Shown: piece by piece, positions 9,875 to 18,996 of the stretch
How positions within the stretch are numbered: position 1 is the first letter of the stretch
Layout of the letters: every line of letters starts with the position of its first letter
Origin: Oculatella sp. LEGE 06141
GTDB taxonomy: Bacteria; Cyanobacteriota; Cyanobacteriia; Elainellales; Elainellaceae
NCBI RefSeq assembly: GCF_015207605.1
Contig: NZ_JADEWO010000010.1
Coordinates: forward strand, 62,001-126,000
Length of the DNA stretch: 64,000 bases
Direction: 5' to 3'
The notes under the pieces: model-generated
The model's database searches: none
What the model saw: only the letters and a program-made list of their open reading frames with translations
Told to the model about the DNA's origin: nothing
Made by a program: the position numbers and the translations under genes

Positions 9875-11140
9875 ATGAGCTTAAAAGTACTCGTTTCCGC
9901 ATATGCTTGTCGTCCCGGTGAAGGATCAGAACCAGGAATTGGTTGGGATGTCGTTCGCGAACTTGCAAAGTATCACGATGTCTGGGTGTTAACTCGCTCC
10001 AATAATCGTCCGTCTATTGAAGCCGAAATTAGTCTGCGTCCCATTCCAGGACTTACGTTTGTCTATCTCGACCTGCCCGCATGGGCACGGTGGTGGAAGC
10101 GGGATCAGCGAGGCGTTCAGCTTCATTATTATCTCTGGCAAGTGCTGGCGTATTCTGCCAGCCAAAATCTGCACCGCGAGATCCATTTCGATTTAGCTCA
10201 CCACGTCACCTACGTCCGCTATTGGGGGCCGAGTTTTGTCTCGCTATTACCCATTCCGTTTATTTGGGGGCCAGTGGGCGGCGGGGAGTCGGCTCCAGAA
10301 GCCTTTTGCCGAGAGTTTAGCTGGCGCGGCAGAACCTACGAACGAATGCGCGATCTGGCTCGCTGGTTAGGAGAACGCGATCCGTTTGTTCCCATTACCG
10401 CACAGCGCAGCGTTCTGGCTCGCGCAACGACTGAAGATACCGCTCGTCGGATTCGCCAGTTGGGAGCCAAGACCGTTCAGGTGTACTCTCAGGTCGGTCT
10501 GTCACAGGCACAAATTGATGAACTGGCTGTTTATGCCAATGGCGATCGCCCCCCCGTTCGCTTTATCAGCATTGGTCGTCTGCTGCACTGGAAGGGCTTT
10601 CATCTGGGGCTAAAAGCCTTTTCCCAGGCCGACTTGCCCGCCGAGGCAGAGTATTGGATTGTGGGCGAAGGGCCAGAACGGCAACGGCTGCAAGCACTGG
10701 CTGAGCAGTTGGGCATTGCCACTCAAGTCCGTTTTTTAGAGAAGCTGCCCCGTCCCGAAACCCTGGAAACCATTGGTCAATGTCTGGCGCTGGTTCACCC
10801 CAGCCTGCACGAGTCGGGAGGGGTCGTTTGTGTGGAAGCGATGGCCGCAGGCCGTCCGGTGATTTGCCTGGATTTAGGGGGGCCGGCTGTGCAGGTGGTT
10901 GAAGGCACGGGGTTCAAGATTCCGCCACGCAATCCAGAGCAATCGGTGCAGGCGATCGCCGCTGCCATGTCGCATCTCGCCAAAGATACTGACCTGTGGC
11001 ATCAAATGAGTCAGGCTTGCCGTAAACATGTGAGCGACGTTTATAGCTGGACGGTCAAGGGCGAAAAATTAGCGCAGTTGTATCAAGACATCATTGATCA
11101 GCAAAAACGTTCGACCAATTCCTATTCGGTGAGTCCTTAA
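9875..11140 (+). CDS. GT4-family glycosyltransferase
   Basis: The product has 421 residues and starts MSLKVLVSAYACRPGEGSEP, a form common in bacterial GT4 enzymes of exopolysaccharide loci. Further blocks are PIPFIWGPVGGGESAP in the N-terminal domain, SIGRLLHWKGFHLGLKAF at the start of the donor domain, and ESGGVVCVEAMAAGRPVI, a complete E-x7-E. Gaps of 6 bp upstream and 1 bp downstream place it inside the same transcript as its neighbours. Donor and acceptor sugars are unknown. Confidence 0.9.
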   Translation: MSLKVLVSAYACRPGEGSEPGIGWDVVRELAKYHDVWVLTRSNNRPSIEAEISLRPIPGLTFVYLDLPAWARWWKRDQRGVQLHYYLWQVLAYSASQNLHREIHFDLAHHVTYVRYWGPSFVSLLPIPFIWGPVGGGESAPEAFCREFSWRGRTYERMRDLARWLGERDPFVPITAQRSVLARATTEDTARRIRQLGAKTVQVYSQVGLSQAQIDELAVYANGDRPPVRFISIGRLLHWKGFHLGLKAFSQADLPAEAEYWIVGEGPERQRLQALAEQLGIATQVRFLEKLPRPETLETIGQCLALVHPSLHESGGVVCVEAMAAGRPVICLDLGGPAVQVVEGTGFKIPPRNPEQSVQAIAAAMSHLAKDTDLWHQMSQACRKHVSDVYSWTVKGEKLAQLYQDIIDQQKRSTNSYSVSP

Positions 11141-11141
11141 C

Positions 11142-12272
11142 ATGAACATCGTCCTGTTTAGTAGCCTGCTGCTGCCGCCTTCCCAAACCTTCATTCGCGC
11201 ACAAGGGGAAGAGATCCAGCAGTTTACGCCGTACTACGTGGGGTCGCGGTTGGTGCCAGGGCTTGACCTGCCGCCAGAACGAACCATTGTAGTCAATCGG
11301 GGCGGCAAGGCCGGAAACGCAGCAGAAGGACTGTTTAAGCTGTCGGGTGTTGCGCCTCAGTTTTATCAACAGGTGCGACAACTAAATCCGGGGCTAATTC
11401 ATGCTCAATTTGGCCTGAGTGGAGCACTCGCTCTGCCGCTGGCGCGATCGCTCAAAGTGCCGCTACTGGTGCATTTTCGCGGTGCCGATGCCACCATCAA
11501 AGATGAACATGCCCGCTATTCGTCGCTCAACCACTGGATTTATCTGCGCCGTCGGGACACGTTGAAGCGCGAAGCACGCCTGTTCATCACTGTTTCCAAG
11601 TTCATCAAAGAAAAGCTGCTAGAACAGGGATTTCCACCGAACAAAATCATTGTCCACTACAGCGGCATCAACACCGCTGCTTTTACGCCCGACCCAACCC
11701 TGCCCCGCGAGTCAACGGTGCTGTTTGTCGGTCGGCTGATGGAGAAAAAAGGGTGTGAGTACCTGATTCAGGCGATGGCAAAGATACAGGCCGAACGGCC
11801 TGACGTAGAGCTGGTCATGATTGGCGATGGCCCATTGCGATCGTCCCTGGAAGCCTCTGCGGCCAAGCTGCTGCGCCGCTATCAATTTTTGGGCGTGCAG
11901 CCATCTTCTGTGGTGCAGCAGTGGATGAACCGCGCCCGTCTGTTAGCCGCGCCGAGCGTTACTGCATCCCAGGGCGATTCGGAAGGGTTGCCCAATGTGG
12001 TTTTAGAAGCACAAGCAATGGGGCTGCCTGTCGTCAGTACGCTGCACGCAGGCGTTCCAGAAGGCGTAATTCAGGGAGAAACAGGCTTCCTGGCGGCTGA
12101 ACGAAACGTGGAGGAGTTAGCCAATTATTGCCTCAGAGTGTTACAGGACAACGAGCTGTGGCGGTTCTTAAGCACCAACGGTCAGGAACATGTCCGCACC
12201 CATTTCGATCGTCCTAAACAGACGCGGATTTTAGAAGGCATCTACCAGGCGGTTTTACGAGGAGAGATGTAA
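11142..12272 (+). CDS. GT4-family glycosyltransferase (colanic-acid WcaL-like)
   Basis: The product has 376 residues. LIHAQFGLSGALALPLAR and LLVHFRGADATIKDE resemble WcaL/AmsK-type transferases. The donor domain has VLFVGRLMEKKGCEYLIQAM, and the catalytic region has SEGLPNVVLEAQAMGLPVV with both glutamates. It starts one base after the previous stop, so translation is probably coupled. It is the last close-packed gene of the block; a 59 bp gap follows to the lyase-like gene. WcaL-like is a family resemblance, not a substrate assignment. Confidence 0.88.
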   Translation: MNIVLFSSLLLPPSQTFIRAQGEEIQQFTPYYVGSRLVPGLDLPPERTIVVNRGGKAGNAAEGLFKLSGVAPQFYQQVRQLNPGLIHAQFGLSGALALPLARSLKVPLLVHFRGADATIKDEHARYSSLNHWIYLRRRDTLKREARLFITVSKFIKEKLLEQGFPPNKIIVHYSGINTAAFTPDPTLPRESTVLFVGRLMEKKGCEYLIQAMAKIQAERPDVELVMIGDGPLRSSLEASAAKLLRRYQFLGVQPSSVVQQWMNRARLLAAPSVTASQGDSEGLPNVVLEAQAMGLPVVSTLHAGVPEGVIQGETGFLAAERNVEELANYCLRVLQDNELWRFLSTNGQEHVRTHFDRPKQTRILEGIYQAVLRGEM

Positions 12273-12331
12273 ACGCGATCGCTTCAACATCAGCAGCGGT
12301 CTTGGCTTTTCCAGTAACCCTTGGACTTACA

Positions 12332-14251
12332 ATGAAATACCTCAAATTTTCGCTCATCCTGTGTGCGACGGCGATCGTCATCCTGTTTGCCTATGGAAAA
12401 CTAAACGGGCTGAATTCGCAGGAGCTTGCTGCCCCAGGTGCCGGTTCATCCGAGCTAGTCGCGTTCTCAGTAGACTTACCTGATACTCCAAACATGCCGT
12501 TGCCCGAGGATGCGGGCTACACCAATGTCAAGGATGTTGGAGCCACAGGGGATGGCGTTACTGATGATACAGAAGCGCTGCAACAGGTGTTTGGGCGCAA
12601 CAAAGAAGATGAAGGAGGCGAACTGCGATCGATTTACCTGCCCAACGGCACCTATCTGGTAAGCGACACGCTGGAGTGGGGCGACAAGAAAAAAGACGTG
12701 CGGGGAGAAAGCCGAGACGGAGTCATTATCAAGCTCAAAGATAACGCTCCAGGCTTTCAGGATGCCAATAATCCCAAGAAGGTGTTGCAAACTGAATTTG
12801 ACCACGGTGGGCAAAATTTCAACCAGCGCTTGCGAAACTTCACGGTGGATGTGGGGCAAGGAAATCCCGGTGCGATCGGCATTGGCTACCATACCAACAA
12901 CAGTGGCGGCATTTACAATGTGGTGATTCGATCGAGCGATGCCGAAAAGCGAGGCCACACAGGATTAAGCCTGGATAAGGAATGGCCGGGGCCGGGGTTA
13001 GTGCAAAATGTTGCGATCGATGGCTTCGATCGCGGCATTTTCATTAATCACGATCAATACAGCATGACCTTTGAGCACATCGTACTATCCAATCAAAGGC
13101 AAGTTGGCTTTGAAAATTCATGGAACACGGTTTCCATCCGCGATCTCAAAAGTTTTAATCGGGTTCCGGCTATTGAGAACCGGGGTGAGATGGCATTAAT
13201 GACGCTCGTTGAGGCAGAGCTAACCGGGGGTGATCCCAATTCGTCGGCCATTCTCAACCACGGTGAAGGCGTTTTGTTTGCCAGAGACATTCAAACCGAG
13301 GGCTATGGATGGGCGATCGACAACCAATCGGGCGATCGCCAAAAGCTGCAACAGGCTCAGGTCGATGAATTTGTCTCTCATTCCGTTGCCAGCTTGTTTC
13401 CGGGGCCACAACAGTCGTTGCGGCTCCCCATTGAAGACGCGCCAGAGATTCCCTATGGAGATATCACAGCGTGGGCAAGCATTACCGACTTTGGCGCAAT
13501 TCCCAATGATGATGAAGATGATAGTGACGCGATTCAGGCCGCCATTGATTCGGGTGCCAAAACGGTTTATCTGCCAACCGGGAACTATCGCTCCGAAAAA
13601 AGCATCAAGGTACATGGTGCCGTGCATCGTCTGCTTGGGTTAAATGCAACTGTTGTCTTCAAAGTGCCTGAGGAACCCGCTTTCATTATTGAAGACGGTG
13701 ATACCGACGCGGTGGCAGTGCAGGTCGAGAGCAACTATGGCAACGAATGCACCTACTGGATTGACCATCGCTCAACACGGACGTTAATCCTCAGTGGCGG
13801 TAGTTACATCAACACCGTGCCAGGAGGTAAAGTCTTCATTGAAGATACAACTGCCGTTCCGTTTGTGTTCGATCGCCAACAGGTTTGGATTCGTCAAATC
13901 AACCCTGAAAGTTACGACCATAATCCTCAAATCGTTAACAAAGGCAGCGATGTTTGGATTTTAGGTCTCAAAACTGAAAAAGATCGCACCATCGTTGGCA
14001 CCTACGACGGTGGACGAACGGAAGTGCTGGGGGGATTGTTGTACAAAAATCGGGAACGAGTAGGGCCAGCCCCAGCCTTCATCAATGAAGACAGCTCGGT
14101 TAGCCTGATCTATCGCAATAAGGGCGAACCCTATCAAACTCAGGTGTGGGAAGCACACAACGGTGAAACTCAGGAGTTTTTGATACGGGATGTTCCAGCC
14201 TCGAATGGACGAATGCCCCTTTACGTAGGGTATGCCCCCAAGGAAGCCTGA
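12332..14251 (+). CDS. Secreted pectate-lyase-fold (right-handed beta-helix) protein
   Basis: I chose the ATG at 12332 over a TTG ten codons upstream because it starts a normal export signal, MKYLKFSLILCATAIVILFA. The mature part has two copies of the Pectate_lyase_3 entry motif: VKDVGATGDGVTDDTEALQQ (about residues 66-85) and ITDFGAIPNDDEDDSDAIQ (about 384-402), each followed by a YLPxGxY strand. Two beta-helix segments in tandem are therefore likely; the protein has 639 residues. It is probably exported or membrane-anchored and cuts, edits or binds the glycan made by this locus. Catalytic residues cannot be assigned with confidence. No strong terminator follows the gene. Confidence 0.8.
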   Translation: MKYLKFSLILCATAIVILFAYGKLNGLNSQELAAPGAGSSELVAFSVDLPDTPNMPLPEDAGYTNVKDVGATGDGVTDDTEALQQVFGRNKEDEGGELRSIYLPNGTYLVSDTLEWGDKKKDVRGESRDGVIIKLKDNAPGFQDANNPKKVLQTEFDHGGQNFNQRLRNFTVDVGQGNPGAIGIGYHTNNSGGIYNVVIRSSDAEKRGHTGLSLDKEWPGPGLVQNVAIDGFDRGIFINHDQYSMTFEHIVLSNQRQVGFENSWNTVSIRDLKSFNRVPAIENRGEMALMTLVEAELTGGDPNSSAILNHGEGVLFARDIQTEGYGWAIDNQSGDRQKLQQAQVDEFVSHSVASLFPGPQQSLRLPIEDAPEIPYGDITAWASITDFGAIPNDDEDDSDAIQAAIDSGAKTVYLPTGNYRSEKSIKVHGAVHRLLGLNATVVFKVPEEPAFIIEDGDTDAVAVQVESNYGNECTYWIDHRSTRTLILSGGSYINTVPGGKVFIEDTTAVPFVFDRQQVWIRQINPESYDHNPQIVNKGSDVWILGLKTEKDRTIVGTYDGGRTEVLGGLLYKNRERVGPAPAFINEDSSVSLIYRNKGEPYQTQVWEAHNGETQEFLIRDVPASNGRMPLYVGYAPKEA

Positions 14252-14588
14252 GTGGAGTGACTGGCGATGGGCAACCTCTTCGACATTGCAACTACTGGTC
14301 TTTCCGTTACAGTGCCAGTTGGGCTTGCCCTCGCTAAAACCCATTAACCCGTCGCTAAATCTACTCGGTGTGCAATGTGCTTGCTTACGATCGCTTTACA
14401 TTTCTACGTAAAACCAGGCCAGAAGCTAGAAAATTGCGTGAAGTTGCGTCTTTCCTATATGTAGATTTTGCGGAATTGACTAACATCGATCACTATATGG
14501 TGCAAAACCGTAGCTCTACCTAGAATCGATATGAAGCTGGTGCAATGTTTCGTTATATAATCAATTTTTTGTTCTGTTCTAACGAGTC

Positions 14589-14616
14589 TCGATTGAGACA
14601 GGTCGATTGAGACAGT
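14589..14616. repeat. 14-bp tandem duplication
   Basis: The unit TCGATTGAGACAGG at 14589-14602 is followed directly by TCGATTGAGACAGT at 14603-14616, differing in the last base. It lies in the gene-poor spacer. No function is apparent. Confidence 0.8.
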
Positions 14617-14958
14617 TGCCGCTAGGCGAGCGTTTGGGTGCAGTTGCCACAACAGAATCGGATGTATTTACCAGTCTGGATGATTCTCAGCACTGCTCCA
14701 AGGGGTTAAAACCTTGAATACCGATACACATTCATTCACCGTCACCGTTCCGTTAATTACTTCAGAGAACATGGCTAGGCGCGGTTTCAGCGCTCTAGAC
14801 CGCTTAAGTTCCTGGTTAAGCACCTATCTTGCAATCTCGCGGTTTCACGGCGTAGATCGAGGACGATATCCTCCGTTCCGCCGGGAGCTGCGTTCTACCT
14901 TCTCGGCAAGTCCTAAGTTTTCTCAACCGATCGCCTCTCTCTACCACAGCAGACCTAT

Positions 14959-15010
14959 AGTTAGGACTAACAGTTAGGACTAATAGTTAGGACTAATAGT
15001 TAAAGCTAAG
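14959..15010. repeat. 13-bp tandem repeat, about four units
   Basis: Units of AGTTAGGACTAAY start at 14959, 14972 and 14985. A fourth, degenerate unit (AGTTAAAGCTAAG) starts at 14998. The period is exactly 13 bp. It could be an iteron-like protein-binding array or a replication-slippage repeat. Confidence 0.85.
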
Positions 15011-15626
15011 GTCATTCAGAACATTTTTTGCACTACCACCCCGTTGCACTACCCTTCAGAAAGCTGAGCCAGTTTAGCTTTCCGACCACAACCGTTCATT
15101 TCAGGTTTAACCGTTTGGTGCCTCAGCAGTAGAACGCAACCCAGTACCAGGCTGTTAACTTATCGCTACACATTGAATCAGGTATTTCAACATCTAGCCA
15201 CCAGTCCAAAGGTCTGAGGTTGCCTCATCGGGCGACAGCAAATAGGTTAGGTCATTGATCATTCTTGCTCAGAGATTTTATTGCTGCTGCTGTGGAAGCG
15301 GGCAAATCTCCAGATCTTGTTTATCCTTTGCCAAACTATTTTGTATGAACATCTTAAGCAATGAAAGGTAAGACATCACTTCATTGCAAGATTTCATTAC
15401 AAGACAGATAGATAAACAACGATCTCTCTTTACAGTTGAACCAGTTGATAGATGGGCGATCGCGCACTCACTTCAACGGCATTAAACTCTCACTGACGAC
15501 AATTATTTTTCAGGTTCTGCGGATCTTGCAATCATCCTGAAGTAGTAATTGATAAGGCAAAGGCAATCGGCCAATGGCAGCAGATTGCAGTTGAGAAACG
15601 AATCAGGGGCAACCAATCAGTTTCAG

Positions 15627-15646
15627 TTGTTTCAATGATGAAACAA
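15627..15646. promoter_or_regulatory. Inverted repeat upstream of the GT26 gene
   Basis: TTGTTTCA at 15627-15634 and TGAAACAA at 15639-15646 form perfect 8-bp arms around a 4-base spacer, 76 bp before the GT26 start codon. The size and symmetry suit a repressor operator or a small hairpin. The binding protein is unknown. Confidence 0.4.
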
Positions 15647-15722
15647 GTTGTATCAACACAGACTGAGTGAGCAGAATCTATTCTTCTTACATCAATTATT
15701 CAACCCTTGAAGGATACATGCA

Positions 15723-16502
15723 ATGTCTCTACCTACAGTCAAAATTGTGAGTTCCCCTGTTACGGCTTTGCCCTTTAATGAACAAATTGAACATATTCTG
15801 AAATGGGCAAACGAGCACCTCAGCAAAACAGTTTGCGTTGCAAACGTTCACATGCTAATTGAAGCGCACTGGCAGAAAGAGTTGTGTACTGTTCTAGAAA
15901 ATTCTGATTTGGTCACTCCTGATGGAATGCCCCTGGTCTGGATGATGAAACTCCTGGGAGTGCGAAAGCAAAACCGGGTTGCGGGAATGGATATCCTTGT
16001 TGCACTCTGTCAGCAAGCTCCTGAACGTAATGTCAGCATCTTCTTTGTTGGCTCGGAGACTGAAATTTTAGAAGCAATGAGAGTCCGGTTGAAACGAGAG
16101 TTTCCACATCTGCAAATTGCTGGGATGGAACCCTTACCGTTTCGACCCATGACCCCCGAAGAAGATGAAGCATTAATCCAGAAGGTGAATGACAGTCAGG
16201 CGGGAATTGTGGCCGTTTCTCTGGGTTGTCCTAAGCAGGAATACTGGATGGGACAGCACAAAGGCAAAATTCAATCCGTAATGATTGGACTGGGCGGTGT
16301 GTTTCCTGTATACGCTGGTATTCACAAAAGGGCACCTTTCTGGGTCAGGGAAATGGGCTTAGAGTGGCTCTATCGTCTCGTTCAAGAACCCCGGCGGCTG
16401 TGGAAGCGCTATACCAAAACGATTCCTCCGTTTGTTTGGCTGGCACTGAAGCAGTTGATTGCTCAACCTAAATCTCAGTCCTGGATTAATGGTCGTCCCT
16501 AG
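15723..16502 (+). CDS. WecG/TagA/CpsF-family glycosyltransferase (GT26)
   Basis: The product has 259 residues, normal for GT26. An AAGGA site at 15710-15714 supports the ATG at 15723. Family blocks in order are VCVANVHMLIEAHW, SDLVTPDGMPLVWMMKLLG, FFVGSETEILEAM, VSLGCPKQEYWMGQHKGKI and GLGGVFPVYAGIHKRAP, ending with EMGLEWLYRLVQEPRRLWKR. These enzymes transfer ManNAcA, ManNAc or glucose to an undecaprenyl-diphosphate-linked sugar, usually as the second step of repeat-unit assembly. The Arg-rich tail probably docks it to the membrane. Its presence argues for a lipid-linked glycan intermediate that the ABC exporter just downstream could handle. Confidence 0.92.
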   Translation: MSLPTVKIVSSPVTALPFNEQIEHILKWANEHLSKTVCVANVHMLIEAHWQKELCTVLENSDLVTPDGMPLVWMMKLLGVRKQNRVAGMDILVALCQQAPERNVSIFFVGSETEILEAMRVRLKREFPHLQIAGMEPLPFRPMTPEEDEALIQKVNDSQAGIVAVSLGCPKQEYWMGQHKGKIQSVMIGLGGVFPVYAGIHKRAPFWVREMGLEWLYRLVQEPRRLWKRYTKTIPPFVWLALKQLIAQPKSQSWINGRP

Positions 16503-16983
16503 AGCAATTCGTGGGCATTCATCAATCATCTGTCTTAGCCAAGGGGTTACCTCACAATAGCGATCGCTGCCATAGAAGAATCCTTCTATTCTTCCTAATC
16601 TAAGCTGCTCAATTCTGCACAAGAATGACTCATGTGTAACGCGATGTTTGACCCCAATCTCATCGATATACATGATTTTACGGTTAGAGCGATCGCGTCC
16701 CACACAGGCTCTCAAGGGCATTCGACCCATTTTTTGGGACTGAATCGTGTGGGGCGATCGTATCAATCGATTCGTACCAATTCAATATGACTCGACGCTC
16801 AAACTATCGTTCAGCCACTTTACTTTGCCTTTGTAAAACTAACTTCATATTCAGGTTCAAGATATAAAAAGCAGGCGAATTCATTTAAGAACGTTCTGAT
16901 TTGACCGCTCCACTCCATAAACTAACAGTAGCTCGAACACGTTACAGCAGATTCTGACCTAACCACAGAGAGTTATTAGCAGC
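16503..16983. other. Intergenic region before the ABC exporter
   Basis: This 481 bp spacer holds two HIP1-type sites and AT-rich stretches. A minus-strand frame (16359-16766) overlaps the end of the GT26 gene and includes the stretch KIMYIDEIGVKHR, which recalls transposase DE motifs only faintly. I see no reliable gene or terminator here. Confidence 0.4.
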
Positions 16984-18792
16984 ATGGTAAGTTATCTATC
17001 ACGGTTCCTCTACATCCTTGCCGATCAAAAGAACAAGCTATTCGTGTTACTGGCTTTGTTTCTATTAACGTCCACTCTGGACACATTTGGCATCGGCTTA
17101 GTTGGCCCGTTCATTGCCCTTGCTACAGCTCCCGATACGATTCAAACCAACTCGCTACTGTCTCAAATTTATACATGGATTGGATTTAGCTCCACCAATC
17201 AATTCATTTCGCTGATCGGGTTGATTATCGTCATCGTCTTCTACGTTAAGTCGTTTCTATATTTCAACGTTCAAGAATTCATTCATAAGTTCAGCTACAA
17301 TCAACAGCGTGAACTGCGTGTTAGGTTACTGCATTCCTATTTAAGTGTTCCATACACCTTTCATCTTCATCGCAACAGCGCCGACCTAGTTAACACGATT
17401 ACCTCCGAAACAATGCGGTTTTGCTATGGCGTTGTCAATCCTCTCTTAAACGTCGCCGCTAACATTGCCGTCCTTTGTTTTCTCTTGATTCTGCTGCTAA
17501 AGACTGACTTAACTGCCACCGCTACCATTCTTGGAATTTTGCTCCTTGTTTTCTTGCCGTATTACTACGCCAGAAACAAAATTGCCGCATGGGGGATGGA
17601 AGCCTCCAAAGCGGGCAGCGAGATGATTCGCGTTATCAACCACAGTTTAGGCGGATTGAAAGAAACCCGTGTGGTTGGCTGCGAAGCCTACTTTGAAGAA
17701 CAGCTAGATGAACAAGCTAAACGCCACGCCGAGGTGGCAACGAAATTTAGCGCCTTCAAAACGCTGCCTAGAATTTCCATTGAGGCTCTTTTAATCACCT
17801 TCCTGGTCGGCTTTACTTCCATTGCCCTACTCAATGAAGATGGCGAGAGCATCACATCAACGCTGGGTATCTTTGCAATGGCATCGATTCGCCTGATGCC
17901 ATCGGTCAGCCAACTGGTGTCTGCGGTTAGTGTCCTTCGCAACTCTAGCTATACATTGAACAAACTCTACGTTGACCTCAAAGAGCTGGAAGAGCAAGAA
18001 ACATTGAGAACTCATGAGTTGCAACCCAGGTCTAATGGATCAATTACGAACGGGTCACGGTCTAGCCATTCCTCTATTCGCTTCCATCGAGACATTGTTT
18101 TAGACCAACTAACCTACAGCTATCCCAACACTTCAGATCCGGCTCTGCGCGGTATCTCCATGACAATCCGCAAGGGAGAATCGATCGCGCTAATTGGTAA
18201 ATCTGGAGCGGGTAAAACAACGCTAGTGGATCTGATTTTAGGATTACTCATTCCCGATAGCGGCGATATTCAGGTAGATGGTACCTCGGTTTACGATGAC
18301 CTGCGAGCCTGGCAGAACCTGGTCGGTTATATTCCTCAATCTATCTTTTTGATGGATGACACGGTGGAGCGCAATATCGCCTTTGGGGTTCCAGATCATC
18401 AAATTGATTATGAACGCTTACATAAAGCGATTCATGCAGCACAGCTTAATGACTTAATTGAGCAACTGCCAGATGGGGTTAAAACCATGGTCGGCGAGCG
18501 GGGTGTCCGGTTCTCGGGCGGCCAGCGTCAGCGAGTTGGCATTGCCAGAGCGCTGTATCACGAGCGAGAAATTTTGGTTTTAGATGAAGCAACCGCCGCG
18601 CTCGATAATGAGACGGAAAGCCTTGTCACTGAAGCAATTAAGTCACTGAGCGGTACCAAAACTGTCATCATCATCGCGCACCGACTCTCAACAGTTCAAC
18701 ATTGCGATTGTGTCTATCAAATGCAGCACGGTCGAATTGTGAAGTCGGGTAGCTATGAGCAAGTTGTTTTAGAGGAACAGGCGATCGGTTGA
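16984..18792 (+). CDS. ABC exporter, fused membrane and ATPase domains (PglK/MsbA/HepA-like)
   Basis: The product has 602 residues. About six hydrophobic membrane segments (20-310) are followed by an ATPase domain with Walker A GKSGAGKTT (405-413), signature SGGQRQR (511-517), Walker B ILVLDEA (530-536) and the switch histidine His566. It is a half transporter that should work as a homodimer in the inner membrane. The N-terminal membrane region, including LDTFGIGLVGPFIALA, resembles PglK-type flippases of lipid-linked oligosaccharides and cyanobacterial HepA. Next to a GT26 gene, a lipid-linked glycan substrate is the best inference. Lipid export of the MsbA kind remains possible. Confidence 0.9.
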   Translation: MVSYLSRFLYILADQKNKLFVLLALFLLTSTLDTFGIGLVGPFIALATAPDTIQTNSLLSQIYTWIGFSSTNQFISLIGLIIVIVFYVKSFLYFNVQEFIHKFSYNQQRELRVRLLHSYLSVPYTFHLHRNSADLVNTITSETMRFCYGVVNPLLNVAANIAVLCFLLILLLKTDLTATATILGILLLVFLPYYYARNKIAAWGMEASKAGSEMIRVINHSLGGLKETRVVGCEAYFEEQLDEQAKRHAEVATKFSAFKTLPRISIEALLITFLVGFTSIALLNEDGESITSTLGIFAMASIRLMPSVSQLVSAVSVLRNSSYTLNKLYVDLKELEEQETLRTHELQPRSNGSITNGSRSSHSSIRFHRDIVLDQLTYSYPNTSDPALRGISMTIRKGESIALIGKSGAGKTTLVDLILGLLIPDSGDIQVDGTSVYDDLRAWQNLVGYIPQSIFLMDDTVERNIAFGVPDHQIDYERLHKAIHAAQLNDLIEQLPDGVKTMVGERGVRFSGGQRQRVGIARALYHEREILVLDEATAALDNETESLVTEAIKSLSGTKTVIIIAHRLSTVQHCDCVYQMQHGRIVKSGSYEQVVLEEQAIG

Positions 18793-18996
18793 CGCAAAAA
18801 GGTATGCCAGGGCGATCGCCCCCCCGACAGACCACAGCATTGAACGCTCCCTGGTTTCACCCTGATGACATGCAACTGGACAGGAATAATGATCCGTCAG
18901 CGTGGAGTTTATTAAAGACGGCTCAGGGTTGCCGCTTCAGCCCTGTGTAAGAAGCCCCCAGCATTACGAACCGCACCAAGAGAGAGTATTGCGATC

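Larger units (their letters stand above)
14252..15722. other. Long gene-poor region with short repeats
   Basis: Nearly 1.5 kb separates the beta-helix protein gene from the GT26 gene. I find no convincing coding frame; the longest plus frame (14714-14977) has no family features. It holds a 14-bp tandem duplication (14589-14616), a 13-bp repeat of about four units (14959-15010) and an 8-bp-arm inverted repeat (15627-15646). It may carry the promoter and control region of the downstream genes, or a small RNA. Confidence 0.5.

Noticed and set aside
14714-14977. Plus frame of 87 codons in the gene-poor region
   Set aside because: No domain, no ribosome site, and it runs into the 13-bp repeat array.
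16359-16766. Minus-strand frame of 135 codons with a transposase-like YIDEIGV stretch
   Set aside because: Half lies antisense to the GT26 gene, and the rest lacks further transposase motifs or inverted repeats.
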